A stretch of 12,294 nt of DNA from Alphaproteobacteria bacterium MarineAlpha3_Bin4 (GCA_002938045.1 PTLJ01000019.1:1-12294); one strand, 5' to 3'; positions 1 to 7,906 are shown, numbered from the stretch's first letter. The notes: generated by a model from the sequence alone, not told the origin. Numbers and translations: made by a program.

Positions 1-3000
1 CCGAGGTAAGCATCGAACACAGCGTCAAAATGATGGTCCTTGACGCATTTGGCGGTGGCCTGGAAGGCGAACAAGTAATCGATCGTCGCCGCCATCTCAA
101 AGGCGCCCTTGTAGCCGTGGCGCATGACGCCCTCGATCCATTTTGGATTGACGACGCGCGCCCGAACAACGCGTGCGACCTCTTCTTCCAGGGTCCGCAC
201 ACGGGGGCTTTCAGGCCGCGAATGGTCGTTGTGGTAAACGGTAGGCTGGTCGCCGGAAAGGTGGCGAACGGCGGCCGTGATGCCGCCCTCGAACTGGTAG
301 TAGTCGTCGGAGTCGAGCAAATCGTGCTCGCGGTTATCCTGGTTATGGATCACCACCTCAACCGACTTGAGTCGGGTCTCAAATAGACCGTGCTCGGCGC
401 TACCCTCGGCCCCAGCTCCATAGGCATAACCGCCCCAGGCGACGTAGGCGCGGGCGAGATCCACATCCGTCTCCCAGCCCTTCTCGTCGATCAGGGCCTG
501 CAGCCCGGCGCCATACGCTCCTGGTTTTGAGCCGAAGACCCGGAACCCGGCCCGTTTCTCGGCCTCCTCCGGGACGACGCCAGTGGATTCCAAGGCCCGG
601 CGTTCGGCACGAACCCGCTCAGCGATTGGGTTGTCGGCCGGCGGCTCGTCGAGTTGGGCAACGGCGCGGACGGCAGAATCGAAGAGATCGATCAAGCCCG
701 GAAAGGCGTCACGGAAGAAGCCTGAAATCCTAAGAGTGACATCGACGCGCGGACGGTCCATGACCGAAACGGGCATGATTTCGAACCCGGTGACGCGCCT
801 GGACGCCTTATCCCAGGCCGGCTGCACGCCTATCAGCGCCAACGCCTGCGCGATATCGTCGCCGCCGGTGCGCATGTTGCTGGTGCCCCAAGCGCTCAGC
901 GCCACCGTGCTCGGCCAGGCGCCCATTTCCTGCATGTGGCGCTCGACCAGTAGCCCCGCCGACTTCCAGCCCAGGGTCCAGGCTGCCGGCGTAGGCACCG
1001 TGCGGGTGTCGACGGAATAGAAATTGCGCCCAGTCGGCAATACGTCCGGCCGGCCCCGGGTCGGCGCCCCGGACGGGCCCGGCTCAAGGAATTGTCCGTC
1101 AAGCGCCGTCCTCAGCCCGGCCAGTTCAGCCTCGCCGCAAGCGGCAACAGCGGGACGAATGTCGCTCTCTATTTTGTCGAGCACAGTGGCAGTCCTCTTC
1201 CAGTCGCGATTTGGTTTGGCTACACCGTCGACCAGGGCCGCCGCCAGCGCCTCGATGCGCTCGACCGTATCGCCCGTCGAACGCCAGGCGTTTTGCTCCG
1301 TCGCCAGCGCTTTTGGACGCGGGCCGTCCCAGGCCGCGCCCATGTCGCAGTCGAGCGGGTCAAACCCAAGCTCCATATCTTCGGCGATGGCGCGGTGCAG
1401 GGATGCATCGCCGCCTTCGCCAGCACCACGCGGCACGCGCACCAGCGCCACCAGCAGGTCTCTTAACAGCCGGCCCTCGGGCGCCATCCCGAACACGTGC
1501 AAGCCGTCGCGAATTTGCATCTCCTTCAGCTCGCAAAGGTAGGTGTCAAGCTTGGCCAAGGCTTGGTTCTCATCGTCACCGGCGGCGATACCGCAATCGT
1601 CGTCGAGCCCTGTCGCCCGGCAGAGCGCGAGAATGTCCCTACTCAGAACCCTGAGGCGGCGCGGATCAACGCCAGCAGCCTCGTAGTACTCGTCGACTAG
1701 CTGCTCCAAATCGCGGAGCGGCCCGTAGCTTTCGGCCCGGGTCAGTGGCGGCGTAAGATGATCGACGATGACGGCGGCGGCGCGACGTTTGGCCTGAGTG
1801 CCCTCGCCCGGATCGTTGACGATAAATGGATAGATGTGCGGGACGGGCCCCAACGCGACCTCTGGATAGCACTCGGCCGACAGCGCCAATGCCTTGCCGG
1901 GCAACCACTCGAGATTGCCGTGTTTACCGAAGTGGACGATCGCGTGCGCACCGAACTCGCGCCGGAGCCAGGCATAGAAGGCGAGATAGCCGTGCGGCGG
2001 CACCAGGGTCGGGTCGTGGTAGCTCTCGGCCGGATTGAGATGATAACCGCGCGCCGGCTGCAAGCCGACGGCAATGGAGCCCAAGCGGAAGGCGGCGACG
2101 GCGAATTTACCGCAATCGACTTCACCAGCGATGTAGAGCGGGTCGTCCTCGGGTGGCCCCCAGCGCTCGTTCACCTGCCTTTGTATCGTCCGCGGCAGTT
2201 CGGCAAAAAACGCCTTATAGTCGAGCATCGCGATGGTTTCGGAGATGTCGCGCCCGGCGAGCGCGCGGAAATCGTTGGTTGGCCCGGCGGCCAGGCGGCG
2301 GATCAGGGCGTCGCCGTTGTCCGGGATGTCGTCGACGCGATAGCTTGCGTCGCTCAGCGCACGGAGCGTCGCTATCACGCCGGACGGAGTATCCAGGCCG
2401 ACGCCGTTGCCGATGCGGCCGTCGCGGTTCGGGTAGTTGGCGAGCACGATGGCCACTCGGCGATCAGCAGCCGGCGTTCTCCTAAGCTCAGCCCAGCCGG
2501 CGGCCAGCCGGCAGGTGAAGTCGATGCGCTCGGAGACCGGCTCGTAGCGCACGATGTCGGTCTCGGTCAGCAGGTCTCGGCGCGCCAGGCCCTTGAACGA
2601 GACGGCGCGAGACAGGATCCGGCCGTCGATCTCGGGCAAGGCGACGTTCATGGCGATGTCGCGGGCTGAAAGGCCGCGCGTGCCCTCGCGCCAGGCCCCC
2701 TCGTTGCCACCCGAAAACACCACCTGCAACACTGCCGGGGCGTTCTCGTCCGGGCTCATAGGCGTCGTCACCCAGGGCTGGCCAGGTGCCGAGACGGCGA
2801 ACCCAGTCGCGTTCAGGATTACGTCCGGCGGCGCTTCCGCGAATAGCGTCTCCAGCGTCGCTGCCGCGACCGGGTCCTTGAGGCTTGCAACGAAGATCGG
2901 AAGCGGGTTGAGGCCGGCCTCGATCAGGCCTGCGATCAGAGCATCGACGGCCGCCGTGTTGGCGGCCTGCACTAGGGCCCGATAGAAGACGACCCCCGCC

Positions 3001-3611
3001 ACTGGAGAGCCCTCGGTCCAACGAGAGTGGAGATCGTCGAGCGCCGGTTCAGCTAGCTCCGGCCAATAGAGACCGGCGCGGATCAGGGGCCGGGGTTCAC
3101 ACCATTCCTGATCGAAGCCGATCAGGTCGGCAGCGTAGCGGAGGAAATCGCGAGCGTTCTCCGGCCCGCCGTGGACGCAGTACTGCCACAAGCGGTGCTG
3201 GGCCTCGGCCGGCAGGGTCGAAAGCGCGACCAGTTCCGGGTCCGGCTGGTCGTCGCCTGGCAGCAGGGCCAGTCTAATGCCCCGCTGGCGGCAGACAGTG
3301 GCCACCTGCTCGACTCCGTAGGGCCAATATCCGCGGCCGCCCAACAGCCGTGCCACCACAAGCTTGGCCTCTTTGACGACCTGCTCAACATAGAGATCCA
3401 CTGACATATTGTGGCCTAGATGCAACAGGCTGGCGAGGCGAAGCAACGGCGTCTCGGAGTCGCTTGCGACAAGCGCTGCTTGCGCGTCGGCGAGCGCCGC
3501 CAGTTCCGTGTCAGCGGCGGATATGACGACGATGTCGCCCGGCGTTTGCTCGAGGTCGATGGCCTCGGTACCGTCCGAGATAGCGCCAGGTTGGGCCGCT
3601 AAGAGGTGCAT
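1..3611 (-). CDS. cobN: Aerobic cobaltochelatase large subunit CobN (3' end cut by window)
   Basis: This is the large subunit of the ATP-dependent cobaltochelatase, which with the AAA+ CobST pair inserts cobalt into hydrogenobyrinic acid a,c-diamide in the cytoplasm. I read the frame codon by codon from ATG at 3611 to the left edge: 1203 codons with no stop. The protein opens MHLLAAQPGAI and shows family blocks at VAIVLANYPNRDGRIGNGV (about residues 386-404), HFGKHGNLEWLPGK (from 560), FYSVDTR (from 864), SAWGTSNMRTGGDD (from 906) and HNQDNREHDLLDSDDYYQF (from 1089). CobN proteins are usually near 1270-1300 residues, so roughly the last 70 are probably outside the window. The start lies 8 bases after the cobW stop, and it is the last gene seen in the operon. 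The related magnesium chelatase subunit BchH/ChlH is a family alternative, but the cobalamin neighbours and the MHLLAAQPGAI start favour CobN. Confidence 0.97.
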   Translation of the reverse strand, partial: MHLLAAQPGAISDGTEAIDLEQTPGDIVVISAADTELAALADAQAALVASDSETPLLRLASLLHLGHNMSVDLYVEQVVKEAKLVVARLLGGRGYWPYGVEQVATVCRQRGIRLALLPGDDQPDPELVALSTLPAEAQHRLWQYCVHGGPENARDFLRYAADLIGFDQEWCEPRPLIRAGLYWPELAEPALDDLHSRWTEGSPVAGVVFYRALVQAANTAAVDALIAGLIEAGLNPLPIFVASLKDPVAAATLETLFAEAPPDVILNATGFAVSAPGQPWVTTPMSPDENAPAVLQVVFSGGNEGAWREGTRGLSARDIAMNVALPEIDGRILSRAVSFKGLARRDLLTETDIVRYEPVSERIDFTCRLAAGWAELRRTPAADRRVAIVLANYPNRDGRIGNGVGLDTPSGVIATLRALSDASYRVDDIPDNGDALIRRLAAGPTNDFRALAGRDISETIAMLDYKAFFAELPRTIQRQVNERWGPPEDDPLYIAGEVDCGKFAVAAFRLGSIAVGLQPARGYHLNPAESYHDPTLVPPHGYLAFYAWLRREFGAHAIVHFGKHGNLEWLPGKALALSAECYPEVALGPVPHIYPFIVNDPGEGTQAKRRAAAVIVDHLTPPLTRAESYGPLRDLEQLVDEYYEAAGVDPRRLRVLSRDILALCRATGLDDDCGIAAGDDENQALAKLDTYLCELKEMQIRDGLHVFGMAPEGRLLRDLLVALVRVPRGAGEGGDASLHRAIAEDMELGFDPLDCDMGAAWDGPRPKALATEQNAWRSTGDTVERIEALAAALVDGVAKPNRDWKRTATVLDKIESDIRPAVAACGEAELAGLRTALDGQFLEPGPSGAPTRGRPDVLPTGRNFYSVDTRTVPTPAAWTLGWKSAGLLVERHMQEMGAWPSTVALSAWGTSNMRTGGDDIAQALALIGVQPAWDKASRRVTGFEIMPVSVMDRPRVDVTLRISGFFRDAFPGLIDLFDSAVRAVAQLDEPPADNPIAERVRAERRALESTGVVPEEAEKRAGFRVFGSKPGAYGAGLQALIDEKGWETDVDLARAYVAWGGYAYGAGAEGSAEHGLFETRLKSVEVVIHNQDNREHDLLDSDDYYQFEGGITAAVRHLSGDQPTVYHNDHSRPESPRVRTLEEEVARVVRARVVNPKWIEGVMRHGYKGAFEMAATIDYLFAFQATAKCVKDHHFDAVFDAYL

Positions 3612-3619
3612 TAGCAGGC

Positions 3620-4648
3620 CTAGTTCTTGGCGCCGATGGCGGCGGCGATGGATGCCCTGTCTAGGCCGGCCTCGCCGATCACGACCAGTTCCGAGCGTCG
3701 AGACTCGCCCGCCGCCCAAGGCCGGTCGTAGTACCGCTCGATGCGCTGCCCGACGGCTTGGACCACGTGCCGCATATCCTTGCCGCGGATGTCGACGAAG
3801 CCCTTGACGCGCAGGATGTCGTGGCTAACGGCGGCGGCGCGGATGCGCGCCTCAAGAACCTCTGGATCATCAACGACACCCAAATCAATGATGAAGCTCT
3901 CAAAATCGTCGTGGTCGTGCTCTTCCTCGCCGTCGTGGTGCGAGCGCCTGCCCTCGATCACGTGCTCGACGGCGGCGCCGATGCCGAGCAAGACCAGGGG
4001 GTCGATCGCTCCATGGCTGGTCGCCACAATTCGGACCGCCGCCGCGGTGTTATTATCAAGGTCGCGAAGCACGCTTTCCAGCCGCTCCGAATCCAAGAGG
4101 TCGCACTTGTTCAGGAGTACCATGTCGGCGCACAGCAGCTGGTCCTCAAATACTTCTTCGAGGGGCGCATCGTGATCGAGCGCCTCGTCGGCCTCTCGAG
4201 CTCGTTGCACGGCATCTGGATCGCTGGCGAACCGGCCCTCGCTGACGGCTAGCGAGTCGACCACGGCGATCACTCCGTCGACGGTCACCTGGGAGCGAAT
4301 TTCCGGCCAGTTGAAGGCCCGGACCAGGGGTTTCGGCAGCGCCAGTCCCGACGTCTCTATGACAATATGATCAGGTGGTTCAACACGGTGGAGCAACGTT
4401 TCCATAGTCGGCAGGAAATCGTCGGCAACAGTGCAGCAGATGCAGCCGTTGGCCAACTCGAGAACGGCATTGTCGTCACAGCCCTTGATACCGCAGCCGG
4501 TGATCATTTCCCGGTCGATGCCGAGCTCGCCGAATTCGTTGATGACGAGCGCAATTCGTTTGCCATTGGCGTTTTCCAGCAAATGGCGGATCAGGGTCGT
4601 CTTGCCGGCGCCGAGAAAACCAGTAATTATCGTAGCAGGGATTTTCAT
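3620..4648 (-). CDS. cobW: CobW, cobalt-handling P-loop GTPase
   Basis: CobW is a COG0523 (G3E) GTPase thought to deliver cobalt to the aerobic chelatase. The 342-residue protein starts MKIPATIITGFLGAGKTT. The Walker A GFLGAGKT is at 10-17, the metal-binding CxCC (GCICC) at 68-72, NKCD at 180-183, and a His/Asp/Glu-rich metal-binding stretch at 237-248 (HHDGEEEHDHDD). The CobW C-terminal domain follows, with DILRVKGFVDIRGK near 277-290. An in-frame extension to 4744 exists, but the P-loop sits at the N-terminus in this family and ATG 4648 overlaps the cobU stop as ATGA, so 4648 is the start. Position between cobU and cobN separates it from zinc-handling paralogues such as ZigA or YeiR. The CxCC and His-rich segment fit cobalt or zinc binding; the metal itself cannot be read from the sequence. 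Confidence 0.95.
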   Translation of the reverse strand: MKIPATIITGFLGAGKTTLIRHLLENANGKRIALVINEFGELGIDREMITGCGIKGCDDNAVLELANGCICCTVADDFLPTMETLLHRVEPPDHIVIETSGLALPKPLVRAFNWPEIRSQVTVDGVIAVVDSLAVSEGRFASDPDAVQRAREADEALDHDAPLEEVFEDQLLCADMVLLNKCDLLDSERLESVLRDLDNNTAAAVRIVATSHGAIDPLVLLGIGAAVEHVIEGRRSHHDGEEEHDHDDFESFIIDLGVVDDPEVLEARIRAAAVSHDILRVKGFVDIRGKDMRHVVQAVGQRIERYYDRPWAAGESRRSELVVIGEAGLDRASIAAAIGAKN

Positions 4649-5181
4649 CGCTCTAAATTCTTCAAAGTGGTGGGTAGGCCCGCCGCAATCAAGACGACCC
4701 GGTCGGCCGTCCCGGCAACTACCTGATTCAGTCGCCCAGCGCAATCGATGAATCGCCGTGCCAGTGGATTATCCGGCACGACCCCCGAACCAACCTCGTT
4801 GGAGACTAGCACCACGGGACCGGCTAGGCATCGCAACACCGCCGCCAGGGCATTTCCCTCGGCATCCGGATCCCGGCCAGCACCGAGCAAATTAGATAGC
4901 CACATGGTTAGGCAATCGACCAGGATTGGTCGGTCAGTTTGGGTTTTGGCGACGAGGGTCGCAGCTAGTTCGAGTGGCTCCTCGATGGTCTCCCAAGTGT
5001 TGCCGCGGCGCTCCTGGTGGCGGCGAATACGCTCCGCCATTTCCGCGTCGCCAGCCTCGGCACTGGCGAGATAGAGGCCCCCCCCCACAGCCTCCACCAG
5101 TTGCTCGGCAAAGCGACTCTTGCCGGAGCGCGCCCCGCCCAGGACAAGGGTTACCGGCGCCAGTGACGGAACGGGCGTCAT
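4645..5181 (-). CDS. cobU: Bifunctional adenosylcobinamide kinase / guanylyltransferase (CobU, also called CobP)
   Basis: The enzyme phosphorylates adenosylcobinamide and then transfers GMP from GTP, giving adenosylcobinamide-GDP for CobS. The 178-residue size matches the family (about 170-185). It shows the P-loop GGARSGKS near residues 15-22 and the block RIRRHQERR with His55, which aligns with the guanylylated histidine (His46) of Salmonella CobU. It also has LVDCLTMWLSNLL, VSNEVGSGVVP and the C-terminal GRLNQVVAG...DRVVLIAAGLP. GTG at 5184 is directly in front of ATG 5181. I prefer 5181 because a GAGGGG ribosome site lies 6 bases upstream. The stop overlaps cobW by four bases. A run of nine G on the coding strand (5078-5086) encodes Val-Gly-Gly-Gly and is a potential slippage site, but the frame is intact. 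Confidence 0.96.
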   Translation of the reverse strand: MTPVPSLAPVTLVLGGARSGKSRFAEQLVEAVGGGLYLASAEAGDAEMAERIRRHQERRGNTWETIEEPLELAATLVAKTQTDRPILVDCLTMWLSNLLGAGRDPDAEGNALAAVLRCLAGPVVLVSNEVGSGVVPDNPLARRFIDCAGRLNQVVAGTADRVVLIAAGLPTTLKNLER

Positions 5182-5187
5182 CACCAG

Positions 5188-5193
5188 CCCCTC
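5188..5193 (-). promoter_or_regulatory. Ribosome binding site of cobU
   Basis: GAGGGG on the minus strand, 6 bases before ATG 5181. It overlaps the TGA stop of the upstream phosphatase gene (5192-5194), which suggests re-initiation by ribosomes finishing that gene. It favours ATG 5181 over GTG 5184, which would be only 3 bases away. Confidence 0.6.
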
Positions 5194-5827
5194 ACGCCCG
5201 ACACGATGGTTGATTAACGTGGAGCACCCGCCAGCACCCGCCGCGGCCGCGCAGCAGCCTTTCCTCGAGATGATCGAGGCGGGTCATCGAAAGGGTATGG
5301 ACGGTAATTGCCATGCCGGCCTCCGGCTTCAGGCCGAGTGCGTGGGCTACGGCTGCGCGGATAGTACCACCGTGGGCCACGGCGACGATGTCGCGGCCAG
5401 CGTGGGCAGTGGTATAGCATTCGATTGCAGCAGCGGTACGCGCCATCTGGTCTGCGAAGCTCTCGCCACCAGGCGGACGGCTGCGGGCCGGGGTTTTCCA
5501 AAACGCGGCGTAACCGTCTGGGTCCTTGGCTTCCATCTCGTCCCATGAGAGACCCTGCCAATGGCCAAAATCCTGTTCGCCCAGGCCCTCGTCGACGATC
5601 GGTGCTGGGAATGACAGCCCGGCCTCACCGATCGCCTGCGCCGTATCACGGGCGCGGGTCAGGTGGCTGGTCAGCCATAGCGCATCGTCGGGAAGGGTGT
5701 GGGCAAGAGCGCTGAAGGCGGCTTGATTTGAGGTGTCGCAAAGGACGTCGTCGGATCCGTAGATTTTGCCGTCGACACCAACCACCGGCGCGTGCCGCAC
5801 CCACCACCACCTGGTCACCGCACTCAT
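5192..5827 (-). CDS. cobC: Histidine phosphatase, probable alpha-ribazole-5'-phosphate phosphatase (CobC type)
   Basis: A 211-residue member of the histidine phosphatase (phosphoglycerate mutase-like) superfamily. Visible residues are the phospho-acceptor His12 in VRHAPV, the phosphate-binding Arg58 in SHLTRARDTA, an acidic residue in GLGEQDFGHWQG (Glu84) and the second His152 in VAVAHGGTIRAAVAHAL. The first motif is RHAP rather than the RHG of classical CobC and phosphoglycerate mutases. Placement between cobS and cobU implies a late cobalamin role, most simply removing the 5' phosphate of alpha-ribazole-P or of adenosylcobalamin-5'-phosphate. ATG 5827 overlaps the cobS stop (ATGA). The longer in-frame reading to 6148 runs antisense-like through cobS and has no family match. 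The symbol follows Salmonella usage; Pseudomonas denitrificans cobC is an unrelated enzyme. Fold: confident; exact substrate: inferred from context. Confidence 0.85.
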   Translation of the reverse strand: MSAVTRWWWVRHAPVVGVDGKIYGSDDVLCDTSNQAAFSALAHTLPDDALWLTSHLTRARDTAQAIGEAGLSFPAPIVDEGLGEQDFGHWQGLSWDEMEAKDPDGYAAFWKTPARSRPPGGESFADQMARTAAAIECYTTAHAGRDIVAVAHGGTIRAAVAHALGLKPEAGMAITVHTLSMTRLDHLEERLLRGRGGCWRVLHVNQPSCRA

Positions 5828-6627
5828 AGGGCAGTCGCTCCCGCGGCAACGATCACGGCTGTTTCTACCGCTTGCTGGACGGCGCCGAGAACGTCGCCTG
5901 TATAACCCCTGATCTGGCGGCGGGAAAGCCAGGCGACCGCGACGGTGGTAACGCACGCCGAGGCAACCGCGATCAATCCACTCATGAGCCCGAGCAGAAC
6001 GATGCTGCCAACAGTGCCGAGCACAAGTGCCGTCCATGCAGTCTCGTCGTTGGGTGTTCCAGCAGCGGCTGCCAACCCGTCTGACCGTGCCAACGGCATC
6101 CTCGCCATCATCATCGGTAGCACGGCGCGCGACACAACGGCGGCGCAAACCAGCGTCGCCTCCGCTAGGCCAGCTCCCATCAAGCCGCCGAGCACCGTCG
6201 TTCGGATACCAACGCTGAAGATCAGGGCCAACACGCCGAAGGCGCCGATGCGGCTGTCACGCATAATTTTGAGTTTGGCGTTGCAGTCGCTGCCGCCTCC
6301 GAAACCGTCGGCAACGTCGGCGAGGCCGTCCTCGTGCAAAGCACCGGTAAGCGCAGCAGCCAGTGCCAAGCCGATCAGTGCGCAACCTATCGGATGCAAC
6401 CCCAGGCCCGACGCCAGCCACAGCCCGCCGGCGGCGACCGCGCCGACGCCAAGACCGATCAGTGGAAACGCGCGCGCGGCCAGGGCCAGGGCGCAGGCTG
6501 CATCCGCGCCGGCCGGCCGCAACGGCAGCCGCGTGAGAAAGGCACCAGCGACCGCGATGTCGCGGCCCCAGCCGCTCAGTAGCCGCGCCGAAAACGGCGG
6601 CTCAGGATCGGCGGTCGGCATGGTCAT
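5824..6627 (-). CDS. cobS: Adenosylcobinamide-GDP ribazoletransferase CobS (CobV in Pseudomonas naming)
   Basis: An inner-membrane enzyme joining adenosylcobinamide-GDP with alpha-ribazole (or its phosphate), the last assembly step of cobalamin. The 267-residue protein is very hydrophobic with several membrane segments. It carries the family signatures TGALHEDGLADVADGFGGG (residues 94-112), IMRDSRIGAFGVLAL (121-135) and IRGYTGDVLGAVQQ (239-252). The acidic HEDGLADVADG motif is the conserved divalent-metal and substrate region. ATG 6627 is my start; ATG 6621 is nearly as good, with GGAA 3 or 9 bases upstream respectively. A TTG at 6654 would add nine residues without ribosome site support. It appears to be the first gene of the minus-strand operon. 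It is not the AAA+ chelatase subunit that is also named CobS in aerobic-pathway organisms. Confidence 0.95.
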   Translation of the reverse strand: MTMPTADPEPPFSARLLSGWGRDIAVAGAFLTRLPLRPAGADAACALALAARAFPLIGLGVGAVAAGGLWLASGLGLHPIGCALIGLALAAALTGALHEDGLADVADGFGGGSDCNAKLKIMRDSRIGAFGVLALIFSVGIRTTVLGGLMGAGLAEATLVCAAVVSRAVLPMMMARMPLARSDGLAAAAGTPNDETAWTALVLGTVGSIVLLGLMSGLIAVASACVTTVAVAWLSRRQIRGYTGDVLGAVQQAVETAVIVAAGATAL

Positions 6628-6731
6628 TGTTTCCAGTTCTATCGTTTTTTCCAAGCGCGCGAGCCAGAATTTTCAGTTATAGGTGAGGGGCGGCGGAAAG
6701 AAAATGCCGCAACAACGGAAAGCTGTCGACG
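6628..6731. promoter_or_regulatory. Divergent spacer between cobS and cobT, presumed promoters
   Basis: This 104-base gap must hold the promoters of both the minus-strand operon and cobT. I see AT-rich patches (a T6 run at 6645-6650 and TTATAG at 6678-6683) but no convincing -35/-10 pair in either direction. The space is too short for a typical cobalamin riboswitch of about 200 bases, and no B12-box-like element is seen. Confidence 0.35.
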
Positions 6732-7763
6732 ATGCCCCAGGACCCGACCTTGCAAAATTTCGACGACTTACGCCAGGCGCTCGGACGCCTGCCTGGGCCG
6801 GACGCGGAAGCAGAAGCGGCGGCCCGCACGCGCGAGCCGCAACTGACCAAGCCGCCTGGATCGCTCGGCCGGCTTGAGGAGCTCAGCCTGTGGCTGGCCG
6901 GCTGGCAGGGCAATCACCCGCCTCGCATGGGTACGCCGCGCGCGCTGGTATTCGCCGGTAACCACGGCGTCACGGCGCAAGGTGTTTCGGCCTATCCGTC
7001 GGGGGTAACAGCACAGATGGTGGCCAATTTCGATGCCGGCGGTGCTGCCGTCAATCAACTGTGCCGGACTTTCGGTGTCGAGCTCTCGGTTGAGGCACTG
7101 ACCCTCGAACGGCCGGTCGCCGACTTCACCGTCGAGCCGGCTATGAGCGAGGAGGAATGTCTGGACGCCGTTGTCTCCGGCATCGCCGCGGTTCGTGAAA
7201 ACACGGACGTACTGTGCCTCGGCGAGATGGGGATCGGCAACACCACCTCCGCGGCAGCGCTATCACTGGCGCTATACGGCGGCAACGCCGCCGATTGGAC
7301 CGGACCCGGTGCCGGCATCGCCGGACCGGCATTGGCGCGCAAGACGGAAACCGTTGCCGTCGGCGTCGCACGCCACCGTGAGACGATCGATGACGGCCTC
7401 GATGCGCTCCGCCATTTCGGCGGCCGCGAGCTGGCGGCAATCGCCGGTGCCGTGGTCGCTGCACGCTATCGCCGGGTGCCGATCTTGCTCGACGGCTTCG
7501 TTGCAACGGCAGCAGCAGCGGCATTAGAGGCAACGCGCCCGGGTGCTCTCGACCATTGCCAGGCGGCCCACGTTTCGGCCGAACCCGGCCACCGGCGGCT
7601 GCTCGATAGGCTCGATAAGGCGCCGCTGCTTGATCTCGGCATGCGCCTGGGTGAAGCCTCCGGAGCGGTGTTGGCGGTTGCAGTGTTGCGAGCGGCGGCC
7701 CAGTGCCACGCCGGCATGGCGACATTCGAAGAAGCAGGGGTCAGCGGCAAGAGCGACTGTTAG
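6732..7763 (+). CDS. cobT: Nicotinate-nucleotide:dimethylbenzimidazole phosphoribosyltransferase CobT (CobU in Pseudomonas naming)
   Basis: The enzyme transfers ribose phosphate from nicotinate mononucleotide to dimethylbenzimidazole, forming alpha-ribazole-5'-phosphate, the lower ligand precursor. The 343-residue length is typical. Motifs include QLTKPPGSLGRLEEL (37-51), FAGNHGVTAQGVSAYP (74-89), CLGEMGIGNTTSAAAL (162-177), GPGAG (191-195), LLDGFVATAAA and CQAAHVSAEPGHRRLL. At the end LDLGMRLGEASGAVLA precedes ATFEEAGVSGK. The Glu pair 333-334 sits in the block that holds the catalytic base (Glu317) of Salmonella CobT. A weak GGAAAG lies 9 bases before ATG. It is divergent from the other cob genes rather than in their operon. 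Its TAG stop shares bases with the stop of a decayed gene fragment on the opposite strand. Confidence 0.96.
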   Translation: MPQDPTLQNFDDLRQALGRLPGPDAEAEAAARTREPQLTKPPGSLGRLEELSLWLAGWQGNHPPRMGTPRALVFAGNHGVTAQGVSAYPSGVTAQMVANFDAGGAAVNQLCRTFGVELSVEALTLERPVADFTVEPAMSEEECLDAVVSGIAAVRENTDVLCLGEMGIGNTTSAAALSLALYGGNAADWTGPGAGIAGPALARKTETVAVGVARHRETIDDGLDALRHFGGRELAAIAGAVVAARYRRVPILLDGFVATAAAAALEATRPGALDHCQAAHVSAEPGHRRLLDRLDKAPLLDLGMRLGEASGAVLAVAVLRAAAQCHAGMATFEEAGVSGKSDC

Positions 7764-7906
7764 CGCCGGTTGAACGAACGCAACGCAAACAGGTGCAGCT
7801 TCACCACGCGCCGGCCATGGCCGTGTTTTTTCAGGTGTTGGACGTAATCGAGAAGGGGGCCTTCATCATTCAACAGTCGTTTCTGACTGTCCGGTGTTTT
7901 TGCCAT
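7760..7906 (-). pseudogene. N-terminal remnant (48 codons) of a third GGDEF/EAL-like paralogue
   Basis: Read on the minus strand, ATG at 7906 opens MAKTPDSQKRLLNDEGPLLD and ends ...LHLFALRSFNRR before TAA at 7760-7762. It aligns without gaps to the first 48 residues of the neighbouring gene that starts at 9258 (MAKEPYSQKRLPNQEGLLLE...LSQNNRR). My hand count is 31 of 48 identical residues, and 92 of 116 bases for 7791-7906 against 9143-9258. By hand the base differences fall 12/8/4 at codon positions 3/1/2, so most divergence arose while it was coding. The match ends where cobT ends, and the remaining nearly 390 residues of the family are missing. Whether the 48-residue peptide is still made is unknown; the start and upstream spacer are intact. 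Confidence 0.85.
7805..7831 (+). terminator. Possible intrinsic terminator of cobT
   Basis: About 42 bases after the cobT stop, CACG (7805-7808) pairs with CGTG (7822-7825). GCC (7810-7812) pairs with GGC (7819-7821) around a 6-base loop, with one bulged C at 7809. The alternative CGGC-CATG-GCCG hairpin also forms. Six T follow at 7826-7831. The stem is modest. It lies inside the decayed paralogue fragment, and the intact gene copy lacks both the perfect palindrome and the unbroken T run. Confidence 0.4.

Noticed and set aside
1758..2669. 303-codon open frame on the plus strand
   Set aside because: It lies antisense to the most conserved part of cobN, whose own frame is open and matches its family throughout. 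Long antisense frames are common in GC-rich genes, and the translation resembles no known family.
4649..4744. N-terminal extension of cobW
   Set aside because: It runs inside cobU, encodes no family-like residues, and the P-loop belongs at the very start of CobW; ATG 4648 with the ATGA overlap is better.
5828..6148. 107-codon N-terminal extension of the cobC-like phosphatase
   Set aside because: It overlaps cobS in another frame, is Arg-rich and non-homologous, and the histidine phosphatase fold begins right after ATG 5827.
5945..6682. 245-codon open frame on the plus strand
   Set aside because: It is antisense to cobS, with low-complexity Ala/Ser/Pro translation typical of a shadow frame.
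6628..6731. Cobalamin riboswitch ahead of cobS or cobT
   Set aside because: The gap is too short and no B12-box-like sequence was found on either strand.
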